A program made the translations under genes and the position numbers. From assembly GCA_000149225.2 (NCBI GenBank), contig CM000688.1, positions 434,001 to 498,000 on the forward strand: a stretch of DNA of 64,000 nt, read 5' to 3'. This DNA comes from Lachancea kluyveri NRRL Y-12651 (lineage: Eukaryota; Ascomycota; Saccharomycetes; Saccharomycetales; Saccharomycetaceae). The stretch's first letter is position 1. Every line of letters starts with the position of its first letter. Positions 29,088 through 38,627 of this stretch are shown here, piece by piece. The notes below the pieces were generated by a model. It was not told the DNA's origin and ran no database searches. It worked only from the letters and a program-made list of their open reading frames with translations.

Positions 29088-31236
29088 ATGCTCTCTCAAG
29101 GTTCAATTCCTGAGTATGTTACTCTATTGTTACTTTAAACATTGTGCTATACGTGCTTTTTTACTTTTCAACATTACTAACTTTCTTTTTTCAATTAGAG
29201 TTAAAGAAGATTATATAGGCTATGCCTTAGAGGAACGTAAATCCAAGCTATCACAGTTCCAAGAATTGGGCCCACCAGATTTAATTTCGATGACCAAGTA
29301 TATCCCATCCTCATCGGCGAAGGACTCCTCTGCCCACAAGCGGTCTTCTTCTTTGGAACCTACAAACACGGCTGACCTACATACTTATGATAAACTGAAG
29401 GGCGAGATCGGCACTTTCTTGTACTGTGCTGGGGTAGACACATCAGATCCAACTTCAATCGCAGTATTTTTGAAGAATATGGCAGACACCATCTCTGAAG
29501 AGCCTCAGATTTGGTTTGGTAAACACAAAAACTTCAAGGTTGCCAAGATCTCATACTCTACATGGAATTCGTTTAGACAGTGTGATCTTAATGTTGTTAT
29601 ACACATTCCTGGCGCTGTTCAGTCTTATATTTTGGACTCCAAGGGAGAAATTATTCAGATCGAGGAGGCGGAGCATGACTTGTTATGGGCAGAGACCTTT
29701 ATCAGCGGTGTTGTACGTAGCATCATGATGATGCGTGACAATTTCGAAGAAGGAGAGGTCAATAGTGTTGTTGAAACACGTATATTAAATCCGCTTTCTT
29801 CCGGAGAAATCGGTGATGTCACCGAAGCTTTCATTCGCCTATTCCCCTTGGTTTACGAAAGAGGTGCGATCTTAGGAGGACCTTGCGATGTTGCTGCAGT
29901 TTCAAGAACTAACAACTACTTGTGCGAGACACTAATTCAAGTCACTAAAATGACCTTGAACTTCCGTCTCTGCCGAGATGTTCTGGAGTCAATGCTTCCT
30001 AAATATCCCGAGTTGATTGTTGTATTGGTCCGCGTTTTGATTAGCGCAGATATGGAAATCGATGCTATCCAATTGATCCATAGCGATTTATCAAAAAATC
30101 CTGATACTATCACTGAATACCGTAGCGAACTATTGTGCGTCCAGGCACAATTTCTCTTAGAGGTCAAAAATGATGCCAAACTGGCCTTACAATCTGCACA
30201 AGCTGCTGTTAACTGTTCGCCCAGTGAATTCAGACCTTGGTACTATTTGGTGAAAAGTTACATTGCACTCAACGACATCGAGAACGCATTACTCACGTTA
30301 AATGGATGCCCAATGACTCCATTGAAAGAAAAATATACGTTTAAGAGAGTAGTCGGACTACCTCACGACTCTACTAGTAACTTACACTTACCTCTACCTG
30401 TTGATGTTATCCTCGATGAGGTAACTAGCTTAAACTCTCAAGATGTTATACAAGAACATAGATCTGTGGACCCAGGCTTATTGAATTTACCAGCTGCAAA
30501 CTTAAAATCCACATTCCAACTCACTTATAAACTTCTGACGGAAATTGTGCAGAGAACTGGCTGGGAAGCGTTGCTAAAATATCGTGCTAAGATGTTTGTT
30601 ATGGAAGAAGAATATCAAGGCACCGCCAGTCCTAGCACCAAGCCTCACGGCGGCACTTTACGTGCAAAAAGATTATGCGAGCGCTGGTTGGATAACTTGT
30701 TTATGTTATTGTATGAAGACCTTAAGAGCTACACCTTGTGGCAAGCTGAACAACTGCATTTTGAGGCACAAAATACCCAGTACACCAAGACAACCTTTGA
30801 ATGGGAATTGTTGGGTTTATGCGCATACAGGCTAGGGCATTACCGGGAGGCAGCCAAGGCATTTCAAGCAGGGTTGCGCCAACGTTTCTCTGCACAGAGC
30901 TGTAGGAAACTACTGCAGTTTTACCTAAAGGAACGTCGACAAGTAAAAACTGGAGCACGTAGCGATATGACATCCTCGCAAACTATAACCACTATTACTT
31001 CTTTAGACAATAGGATCATTGATCTGTGTGTGAAGTTGTGTTGCTGGAATCACCGTTGGTATAGTGAATTTTCTGTTATCTTGATTGATTCCTTGGCCGT
31101 TGTTATTCAGGATATGGGAATCACAAAATTGTCTAATGAGGTTGCCTCCAGATTTCCGGAGAGCGTAGTCAAATTGGTCGAAGACAACCTATTAGACTTT
31201 TTCTCCAATGACACTCGTGGTGACTATGATGCATAG
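29088..31236 (+). CDS. BCH1: Exomer ChAP protein Bch1/Bud7, spliced
   Basis: Cargo-adaptor (ChAP) subunit of exomer, which with Chs5 carries Chs3, Fus1 and other cargo from the trans-Golgi to the cell surface. Exons 29088-29113 and 29199-31236 give 687 residues. Exon 1 encodes MLSQGSIPE, the expected N terminus, and exon 2 continues VKEDYIGYALEERK. Unspliced, the frame would begin without an ATG-led family N terminus and carry an AT-rich intron translation. Tetratricopeptide-like helical repeats fill the middle (about 280-420) and near 560-600. S. cerevisiae has the duplicates BCH1 (YMR237W) and BUD7 (YOR299W); this is their single counterpart, so the symbol is shared. Confidence 0.93.
29114..29198 (+). 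other. Spliceosomal intron in BCH1/BUD7
   Basis: 85 nt with GTATGT donor at 29114, TACTAAC branch at 29175-29181, a T-rich run, and TTAG acceptor ending at 29198. It splits codon 9 (GA|A, Glu). Splicing restores the family N terminus. S. cerevisiae BCH1 and BUD7 have no intron as far as I know. Confidence 0.93.
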
Positions 31237-32157
31237 CGAATAATGCTGCATCGACTCAACACCGCCTTTGTAAAGCAATTAGCGAGTATTGTCTCCTATA
31301 GGATAATGTTGTAATAGAGGCTTTCTTATGTACATTAGCACTCAAACGGTCCTGGGCTATTGTGACAGGTTATCTTTCCATACTAATACTATTTACTTCC
31401 TACAACACAGTACTCCTTTTTTCCGAAAGTACTCAATGTATTTCCATTTTCTTTCAACATCATTAGCGCAAAAGTTTGTGAGGTGTCAGAATTTACAGAA
31501 GTGTGCATGCGGAAAAAACTCCCAAAGCACACACAATAATACGAAGGAAGAGCGTAGACATTTGTTCCGGAAAGCCAAAATATTTTCCAAATAACATCAC
31601 TGTTGGAGTAGTTATTCTAAGAGAAGAATGCAGATATACCGTATATAATTTGTGTCTTGAAGTTTCTTAAAACAACTCACCTTACTAAATTTACATCTGT
31701 GCAATTCCCAAAATTAGAAATAATAATGCACACTAGATACTAGCCGAAAAAGCAAGCTGACGCCACAATCATATAGATATTCGTACATGCCCTGAATACA
31801 TAATGGAAGAGAGCCCCCCAAGCTCATCTCTTGTTATGTTTTTTGAGTCCAATCACTGGTGTAGTGATCCGGGTAACCTATAACAAGGCGCCGACTTCAT
31901 GTCAGACGCCAACTTCGCCTCAATCGGAATTTTTAGAAGCCATGTTGAACTTACTTCCTTGTTACTCCTAGAAATGGACAAAGTATACAAGGAACGGAAA
32001 GCCGTATACAAGATTAAGAGCCACATTTACGATTCTGAATTCTATTTCGTTATCATTGTTGTTACCTTACTGGACTCTTTTCACTTCCCTAGAGACTGGC
32101 CTTCATTTCCAAGGTATCTTACAAAAGCAAACAACATAAAGGCGGTCCAAAAACGCA
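31237..32157. other. BCH1-DFG5 intergenic region
   Basis: 921 bases. A frame at 31899-32198 overlaps the DFG5 start and another lies at 31328-31594; neither shows a family feature. The main visible structure is the inverted repeat with a Reb1-like site at 31830-31887. Confidence 0.5.
31830..31887. promoter_or_regulatory. Nested inverted repeat with Reb1 core upstream of DFG5
   Basis: Outer arms CTTGTTAT (31830-31837) and ATAACAAG (31880-31887) enclose inner arms ATCACT (31852-31857) and AGTGAT (31863-31868). CGGGTAA, a Reb1 core in reverse, lies at 31870-31876. It is about 270 bp before the DFG5 ATG; a promoter-architecture role is inferred. Confidence 0.45.
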
Positions 32158-33513
32158 ATGATATCGCTTCTGATTTCTTTAATTTATATGTCACTTAATA
32201 TAGTGCATGCAATTGACTTAGATACTAGTTCTAAAGATTCAATCTGCTATGCTACTTCCCTGATCCAAAAAGGTATGCTAGATTACTACGAGGGTACTAA
32301 ATATGGCGGTACCGTCGGTATGTTTCAACCACCGTATTATTGGTGGCAAGCAGGGGAAGCATTTGGCGGTATGTTGGACAACATCTACCTATGTGATAAT
32401 GAAACATATAAAGACCTAATATACGATGCCATGATAGCCCAAACTGGTGAGAACTATGATTACATTCCTGCGAATCAGTCAATGGTCGAAGGTAATGATG
32501 ATCAAGGTGTGTGGGGCATCACAATCATGGGCGCTGTTGAAAGAAACTTCACGAATCCAACCAAAGAAGGAGTTCCTGGATGGTTGGCCATGGTCCAAGC
32601 CGTATTCAACACTATGTACGCGAGGTGGGACTCTCAACATTGCGGTGGAGGGTTGAGATGGCAGATATTCACGTGGAACTCAGGCTACAATTACAAAAAT
32701 ACTATCGCAAACGGTTGTTTGTTTCAAATTGCAGCAAGGTTGGGCAGATATACTGGCAACGACACATACTTGGAAGTGGCCAGCAAGGTCTGGGACTGGT
32801 TGGAAGATGTCGGGTTTGTCGTCTTGCAGGATAAAGCTAACGTGTTTGATGGCGCCAACATTGAGAACAACTGTTCGAGTATAGTTAAAATCGAATGGAC
32901 TTATAACCATGGTGTTGTGCTTGGTGGTGCCGCTTACATGTACAATGCCACCAACGGGTCAGACATATGGCAAACCAGACTAACGCAAGTTCTAGACGGT
33001 GCTGTTGAATTTTTCTTCAACAACAGTATCATGTACGAGAGAGCATGTCAAGGTTCAGGAACCTGTAATAACGACCAGCGTTCTTTCAAGAGTATCTTTT
33101 CCCGTATGTTAGGACTAACCAGTGTTTTAGCACCATTTACCAGAGACACCATTGACCCATTGATCAAAGCTTCTGCAGAAGGTGCTGCAAGATCATGTAC
33201 TGGTGGTACAGATGGGCACACGTGTGGTTTGGACTGGACACTAGGCCACCATGATGGTTACTACGGTTTAGGTGAGCAAATGTCTGCCTTGGAGATCATG
33301 CAAAACTTGTTAATCGACGATATACCTGGTCCATTCACCGCTGACAACGGTGGGTCTTCTGTGGGTGACCCTAATGCAGGGCTAAACTCGTCGTCTGCAA
33401 ACGTTTTGGAGAACAATTTGTCCATCACCCACAAGGACCGTGTTGGCGCTGCAATAATCACTGCCATTGTGCTGGGTGTCATGATAGGTGGAAGTGTGTG
33501 GATGGTATTTTAG
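32158..33513 (+). CDS. DFG5: GPI-anchored GH76 transglycosylase Dfg5
   Basis: Cell-wall enzyme of glycoside hydrolase family 76, thought to transfer GPI-mannoproteins from the plasma membrane to beta-1,6-glucan. Orthologue of S. cerevisiae YMR238W (458 residues; 451 here). A signal peptide covers about 1-18, followed by the GH76 (alpha/alpha)6 barrel with the catalytic Asp pair at 114-115 (EGNDDQGVWG). Other family signatures are QPPYYWWQAGEAFGG and CGGGLRW. Several N-glycosylation sites, a Ser/Asn-rich stem and a C-terminal hydrophobic tail (about 428-451) fit GPI attachment. All expected motifs are intact. Confidence 0.96.
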   Translation: MISLLISLIYMSLNIVHAIDLDTSSKDSICYATSLIQKGMLDYYEGTKYGGTVGMFQPPYYWWQAGEAFGGMLDNIYLCDNETYKDLIYDAMIAQTGENYDYIPANQSMVEGNDDQGVWGITIMGAVERNFTNPTKEGVPGWLAMVQAVFNTMYARWDSQHCGGGLRWQIFTWNSGYNYKNTIANGCLFQIAARLGRYTGNDTYLEVASKVWDWLEDVGFVVLQDKANVFDGANIENNCSSIVKIEWTYNHGVVLGGAAYMYNATNGSDIWQTRLTQVLDGAVEFFFNNSIMYERACQGSGTCNNDQRSFKSIFSRMLGLTSVLAPFTRDTIDPLIKASAEGAARSCTGGTDGHTCGLDWTLGHHDGYYGLGEQMSALEIMQNLLIDDIPGPFTADNGGSSVGDPNAGLNSSSANVLENNLSITHKDRVGAAIITAIVLGVMIGGSVWMVF

Positions 33514-33862
33514 TACGTGCATTCTATATAGCTTACAATATATCCATCGACTTGTTCACGTGACTGAATACTCGTAACAAGAGAGACGTAGGCTCATCAC
33601 GTGGTATCATTGTCGTCTAAGATGAGCGATGGCGGGCGCAAAAGTTTTTTCCTCCGTAATCCTGAACTTATAACATATGGTGGATGGGCGCTGATACGAT
33701 AAGAGACATAGAAAGTCACGCAGCCCCTGCGTTCAAACTGCTAACATGCAGACACACAGAAAGACAGAAGGAGTTGGATCCAGTATAAATACCGTCACGG
33801 AAGAAACATTAAGGAGATACCAATAGTTGCCAAGACCACAAGGGCAAAATAATAGGCACGAT
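33514..33862 (+). promoter_or_regulatory. Promoter of the Stp-like gene with two CACGTG boxes
   Basis: CACGTG occurs at 33557-33562 and 33598-33603 (41 bp apart), sites for Cbf1 or Pho4. GATAAG at 33698-33703 is a GATA-factor site, and TATAAAT lies near 33784. E-boxes plus GATA suggest nutrient control, which suits an amino-acid-sensing family, but this is inference. Confidence 0.55.
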
Positions 33863-34897
33863 ATGGGTTACATACAGTTTGACAAGGTAAACATTCCTCA
33901 AGACAACCTGGTTTCTCTTGGCCTGTTGAACAAACAGTTACAAAAACTCAAGGACGAACGGGAACAGGCGCTTCAGGTCGAGAACGACAATGATAAAAGT
34001 AGCAGTGTTAGTGGTCAAGGGATCTCGAGCACAAACTTTAATTTAGGTTCACTAGATGAATTTTTGCAAGACGAAAAGTTTGGCTTTCTTCTACAAGGTG
34101 TTAGCCCAAGCAAGGAACATGGAATAGAGGAGACAAACAATAGCCCTGGTCATACAACGGATCTGGAAAAAAATGATACGGATGCATCGGAGTTCTGGAA
34201 TTTATTCATGTCTGGGCAAACAGACTCTGTTTCGAGCAGCATACTTACTTCATCACTCTCCAACCAATCCTCGATCTTCGAACCCTCCTTGGACGAAGAG
34301 ATATGTGGATTGCGCTTTAATACTATGACCACAACAAATCTTTCGTCCCCTCCTTCAACTTTGTCTTCGAACACTTCGACACTATCTCTCGAAGATCGCA
34401 AACTTATCCCAACGTCTTTGTCTGAAACGCCTTGCAGGACCGTTGGTACGTCTTCGACTTCTTATAAGGTGCACAAAAAGAAGCATATGACAAGGAGCAT
34501 TCGGCAAGAATTAATAGCGCTTTCTCCAGAACTCGGTGCTGTTCATAGAGAAATTTTCCAATGCCCACATTGCCCATCGAATTTCAAGGTCAAGGGATAT
34601 TTGACCCGTCACTTAAAGAAACATTTGCCAAACAAAGACTACCACTGCCCTTACTGGTCTCCGGATTGCAAATGTCACACCACCGGCGAGTTTTCTCGGA
34701 AGGACACATTCAAAACTCACTTGAAAAGCATCCACTTTGTGTATCCGGTGGGCGTTGTGAAATCACAGAGGTCCTATTCCAAAGGTCGCTGCGCTGCTTG
34801 TTTCCAGGAATTCGAAAGCAATGTCGTGTGGCTGAACGAGCACATCGAAACTGGAATTTGTAGGGGGCTGTTTGAAGTTAAAAATGAGGAACAATGA
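33863..34897 (+). CDS. Stp-family C2H2 zinc-finger transcription factor
   Basis: A 344-residue protein starting at the first in-frame ATG. Its three-finger block begins at Cys234: a C2H2 finger (FQCPHCPSNFKVKGYLTRHLKKH), then an atypical finger (HCPYWSPDCKCH...FSRKDTFKTHLK), then a CxxC...H...C finger near 311. This is the layout of S. cerevisiae Stp1-Stp4. The Ser/Thr-rich N-terminal half includes acidic-aromatic patches (LDEFLQDEKFGFLL; SEFWNLF) that could be activation regions. Stp1/Stp2 respond to amino acids through SPS and Ssy5 cleavage; I cannot confirm the N-terminal cleavage and anchoring motifs here, so Stp3/Stp4-like is equally possible. No S. cerevisiae STP gene lies between DFG5 and RAX1 counterparts. 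Confidence 0.82.
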   Translation: MGYIQFDKVNIPQDNLVSLGLLNKQLQKLKDEREQALQVENDNDKSSSVSGQGISSTNFNLGSLDEFLQDEKFGFLLQGVSPSKEHGIEETNNSPGHTTDLEKNDTDASEFWNLFMSGQTDSVSSSILTSSLSNQSSIFEPSLDEEICGLRFNTMTTTNLSSPPSTLSSNTSTLSLEDRKLIPTSLSETPCRTVGTSSTSYKVHKKKHMTRSIRQELIALSPELGAVHREIFQCPHCPSNFKVKGYLTRHLKKHLPNKDYHCPYWSPDCKCHTTGEFSRKDTFKTHLKSIHFVYPVGVVKSQRSYSKGRCAACFQEFESNVVWLNEHIETGICRGLFEVKNEEQ

Positions 34898-36063
34898 AAC
34901 CGGTTCCTTCCTTCTTTTTATGTCCAAAGTGTTGACGAGATGGTGGGTTGTTAACTGTGGTGCTACACTTTTCTTTCACTAAGTTTCATTTTCCAAAAAT
35001 AACCCCCGGTTGGGTTTCATGAGCGTCTGAACAGATGTTTCTGTTTTAATTCCGTCTGTTCACCTTTTCACCAATTTGTTGATTTCTTGAATTTCAACAA
35101 GATTTTTTATGACACCAGGTTTATCCAGTCATCCATCCATTCATTCATTCATTCATTCATTCATTCATTCACTTCCTTGTTTATGTAACATTAATACCTC
35201 CACTACTACCATCGGCCAACCACTCTGGGAGTTGGAAACAATAAATTTGTTTTCTCTTTCTCTTTTTTTCCCTTTTGCTGATTTCTTATTATAGAAAGAA
35301 AAAACAAAACAGACTATCAACAAGAAGCATTATATCTGCATCTTTCACGACCTTATCTATTCTCTCCTTCCTCCTTTTATGATATCTTACGAATGTTCAA
35401 TCATCAATTATTTTTAATTTTTTTTTAAGACAACTATAAATATTTAATAATCTTTACTCTTTTCATCTTTATAATTTGCAACATATAAAATGAAAGGGAG
35501 CATAGAAAATCAAACACCGCGTGCGGACTTTAAAGTAGCAACCATCTCTGTCTATTTCAAGCCCCATTCAATTATATTCTCTCTCCCAGATGACACTCTG
35601 CAGCATGGATGCCAATTAAGTCTTCTAGTCCATCACATTATTCGTACAAAGTGCCATGACTAGGGAATGTTTCACATAAAATTTTTCGAATGTCTGCGAG
35701 GGGGCGATGTGACCTCTTTTTTTTTAAGTGTATATACATATTTATTTATTTTTTTTTTTTTTTTCAAATCATTGATCCAAACATTGAGGCAATAGAACAT
35801 AGATCAATAAAGCTAAAGAAGACGGTAGCATAGCTCTATCTACAAACTGCTTGCTTAAACTGTGCTTCCCTTTTACTCGCACGAGTTTTGTCTATCACTC
35901 TCCTACCATTTTATTACCGAAAACCATAAACTTGATCAACCCATCTGAGCAAAGCTTTGGTAAGGAAAAAGTTGCAAAGCAAATCAAACCTTGAAGAGGA
36001 ACCAAATTTTAGCTTGTAAAAAAGAAAGAAAGAAAGCAAAAAAAACAGATAGAACAAGGTGTA
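34898..36063. other. Long upstream region of RAX1
   Basis: 1.17 kb with no supported ORF. Holds a tetranucleotide repeat (35131-35170), pyrimidine tracts near 35255-35275, a T-run near 35750-35764 and a purine leader (GAAA repeats near 36024) before RAX1. The length and tract density suggest a long regulated promoter or a non-coding transcript. Confidence 0.5.
35131..35170 (+). repeat. (ATCC)2-(ATTC)8 microsatellite
   Basis: Two ATCC units run into eight perfect ATTC units. Located between the Stp-like gene and RAX1; likely length-polymorphic. Confidence 0.9.
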
Positions 36064-37362
36064 ATGGAAACGGAATCTACCAAATTACAATCCGATCGGT
36101 TACCAACCTTGTATGAAGTGTTGAACCAACAAACAACCACGCCTGTTGACTTGTGGTCCTTTTACACATACCTCTCTCAATTCCCCCATGCCATCAACTA
36201 CCTGGACTTTTGGATTGACATCATGGCCCATCTACGATTATGCAAAGACTACGTTAAGGGGATCCGGGAAAGCGTGCTCGTGTGGGAGGAGGCCAATCGC
36301 CCTCCGAGAATTCCCAAACACGATTCAGGGGTCAGTGACAACTACCGTAGCTCGGTGTCTACCTCATTGCTTCTAGAGGCCCTGATGAATGATGGCGTGC
36401 TAGATTTTCAGGACAGTAAACGTGTTTCACAATTTTTACAGGGGCAAACCGATTCACCGAGGTTAAGCCAATTGATGGAAAATTGGAAGAGGCAGAGTGC
36501 ATTGGAAGACAATGACAGGCTAACAGAAGTGCTGGATGATTTTCTAAAACAAGAAATGAAGGAATCACAACAACCCAGGATTACGACGAAGCAGTTGTTG
36601 AACAATGCATTACAGATTGTAAACATGTACTTGTCTTCCCCGCAGCAAAGTCCAAAATTTCTAGTAAATGTGCCAGAGAAGATCCGGCTGGACGCCATCC
36701 ATACGGTCCAAGTGCAACAAAGGCACGACCCCGATGTCTTTGAGAGCCTGAAAAGCGTTGCATTTCAATTCTTGGAGATGGACTGCTTTCCCAAATTTTT
36801 AGGCTGTGTCGCATTGCATAATCTTCACGATGACATGACGGATCATTCGAGCCCACTGGGAGGAAAAACGGCCACTACGCAACGCCACAGAAAGTCATCC
36901 CTCTTTTCAACCTATACGATTCTTTCGAGGGTTTTTCTCGGCCTGTTGCTTTTAGGAATCGGTTTCTGGATAGGGTATGTGTTAATCTTCCTGGACTATA
37001 GCAGGGGGATCCGCGTGGTGACCATCGTTCCGTTCTTTCTTGGGTTTTACTACGTTGTCTGTGGTATTTACCAACTGGATGTGGTTTATGCTTTGTTCGG
37101 AGTTACACAGAATCTGGTGACGAATAAGGACAAACGGGATTTAGAATTGGGTTATCAGAGGAACTCTTCTAAAAGTAGCAACGTCAGACGCCTTCCCGTG
37201 ATATTCCGAGTGCTTGGCGGTCGTGGCAGACTGGTCAAGGTGAGACATCCGTTTGTCGATAGGATTTTGAAGAGACGTAGCGTGTGGTGCTGGTTTCTAA
37301 TACTGCTTGGCACAGCTATATTCACCGTAATATTTAGCTGTGTTCCTGGCCATAGGTTGTGA
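36064..37362 (+). CDS. RAX1: Bipolar budding landmark protein Rax1
   Basis: Membrane protein that, with Rax2, marks previous division sites for bipolar bud-site selection in diploids. Orthologue of S. cerevisiae YOR301W (435 residues; 432 here). The N-terminal two-thirds has the RGS-like region (LPTLYEVLNQQT..., WSFYTYLSQF at about 36; FLEMDCFPKFL near 240). Three hydrophobic segments follow at about 285-310, 317-337 and 405-425. The sequence MDCFPKFLGCV before the membrane part is RGS-typical. Start at the only suitable ATG, after a purine-rich leader. Confidence 0.95.
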   Translation: METESTKLQSDRLPTLYEVLNQQTTTPVDLWSFYTYLSQFPHAINYLDFWIDIMAHLRLCKDYVKGIRESVLVWEEANRPPRIPKHDSGVSDNYRSSVSTSLLLEALMNDGVLDFQDSKRVSQFLQGQTDSPRLSQLMENWKRQSALEDNDRLTEVLDDFLKQEMKESQQPRITTKQLLNNALQIVNMYLSSPQQSPKFLVNVPEKIRLDAIHTVQVQQRHDPDVFESLKSVAFQFLEMDCFPKFLGCVALHNLHDDMTDHSSPLGGKTATTQRHRKSSLFSTYTILSRVFLGLLLLGIGFWIGYVLIFLDYSRGIRVVTIVPFFLGFYYVVCGIYQLDVVYALFGVTQNLVTNKDKRDLELGYQRNSSKSSNVRRLPVIFRVLGGRGRLVKVRHPFVDRILKRRSVWCWFLILLGTAIFTVIFSCVPGHRL

Positions 37363-37716
37363 AAATCAAAATTATTTTCCCTTTCTTTGGTTAATTCTCG
37401 CTTTCCATAAAGGTTTCGACGACAACATCCAAAACGCATCACAGGGAAGGCCTTACGAATTTGGAGACAACAGAATCAAGAAGAAAGGAATTTATTTTAT
37501 TTTTCATTCCTTCTTACAACTAAAAGGAGAGGATAGGGCAGGACGTTCGAGGCTCCCCAACTCTTTGTTTCGATAATAACAACAGCAACTTCGTTAACTG
37601 ATATACACAGTTTGTAATAGTAGTAATCATAGATAAAAACACAAAAAAAAGGGAAACACTTCACGTTATGTGTCCCAAACGATCTTCACCCACGCTCACG
37701 GCACGACCAAAAAAAG
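37363..37716. other. RAX1 3' region
   Basis: 354 bases between RAX1 and tRNA-Arg. No gene. Contains a GGGAAACACTTCACG stretch and, next to the tRNA, an A-run that is the Pol III terminator for the minus-strand tRNA. Confidence 0.5.
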
Positions 37717-37788
37717 CACTCACGCTGGGGGTCGAACCCAGAATCTTCTGATTAGAAGTCAGACGCGTTGCCATTACGCCACGCGAGC
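37717..37788 (-). tRNA. tRNA-Arg (UCU)
   Basis: 72 nt, intronless. The minus strand begins GCTCGCGTGGCGTAATGG, with anticodon TCT in the loop CTTCTAA and T arm GGTTCGACCC. It is almost identical to S. cerevisiae tR(UCU). A run of seven T on the minus strand directly downstream (about 37709-37715) is the Pol III terminator. Confidence 0.97.
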
Positions 37789-38518
37789 ATCTAGTTTTTC
37801 AACACCGACACAGGGTAAAAACTGACCTCAATCTGGCACTCCTGGTCGCCCCCTCCCCCACCATTCCTTCCTTACTTCCACTGGATTAGAAAAAAAGCCG
37901 AAGGCTTTACGGACAGAGTCCGACAGTCATTTTTGTAAATAGCAAGACGTTTGCAACATATAGATACTGATAGTGAGGAAGAAAAAAAAGAAAAGGAAGA
38001 GCAAGGAGGCCAACACAAGATGTGGTAGGGGCAAGGAACACAACCCTTTTACTGCGACTGCTTTCAAACGTGAACAGTCCAAAAGCAAATATTCATCTGA
38101 TGTGATGTCCATCACACACATACCGTCGCAGCCGTTGGGTCAGGCTTTTGTAATTTTGTGATTATGACAGTTGCAATACATTTCTATGCTACTCTGCAAT
38201 CACCATGACGCAAGATACTCGTAAGAAAAGCCTTCTCGACTCTGTCGGGCAGGGGTGTCCGTTGTTCTCTCAGGTCTCGTAGAAGCCTTTCTGAAGAACC
38301 AACTCGCGAATCTCGAGATGAGTCAAGAAGCAAAAGAAGAAAAAAAAAAAAATAGAAAAAAAAAAAGAAAAGAAAAGACAGAGAAGATCCAGGGTAAAAA
38401 TTTATACTATATAAGGTCATCTCATCTGAAAAGAAAAAAAAAAAAAACTAGACTCGATTTAGTTTTAAATTTTACTATTTCTTGTTAGATTATTCCTATT
38501 TTGCTTTACACTTAGTGT
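37789..38518. other. CPA1 promoter region
   Basis: 730 bases upstream of the CPA1 uORF. Contains a Gcn4 site at 38319, A-rich tracts at 38339-38366 and 38431-38445, and TATATAAGG near 38407. Short frames here lack family features. Confidence 0.6.
38319..38325 (+). promoter_or_regulatory. Gcn4 site upstream of CPA1
   Basis: TGAGTCA, a perfect Gcn4 site, 200 bp before the uORF. CPA1 is under general amino-acid control in S. cerevisiae, so the site fits. Confidence 0.8.
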
Positions 38519-38596
38519 ATGTTTAGACTATCCTTATCTCAATACACTTGCCAAGACTACATCTCTGATCACATCTGGAAAACCAACAGCCACTAA
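38519..38596 (+). CDS. YOR302W: CPA1 arginine attenuator peptide (uORF)
   Basis: 25-codon uORF encoding [20 protein letters not shown] followed by KTNSH. It differs at only a few positions from the S. cerevisiae CPA1 leader peptide and has the same length. In high arginine the nascent peptide stalls the ribosome at the uORF stop, blocking CPA1 initiation and triggering nonsense-mediated decay. The conserved Asp13 essential for stalling is present. The stop lies 31 nt before the CPA1 ATG. Confidence 0.97.
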   Translation: MFRLSLSQYTCQDYISDHIWKTNSH

Positions 38597-38627
38597 AGAC
38601 TCTCCAAGTATAAATATCAAAAGAATA

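Noticed and set aside
31899-32198. 99-codon plus-strand frame overlapping the DFG5 start
   Set aside because: Runs into DFG5 in another frame. DFG5 has a clear signal peptide and family start, so this is a promoter-region shadow.
33598-33603. ATCACGTG as a centromere CDEI element
   Set aside because: No AT-rich CDEII of suitable length and no CCGAA-type CDEIII follows. The same holds for the E-boxes near 11831 and 53670.
33827-33862. Twelve-codon N-terminal extension of the Stp-like protein
   Set aside because: The extension starts at TTG. The first ATG is at 33863, and nothing favours a non-AUG start.
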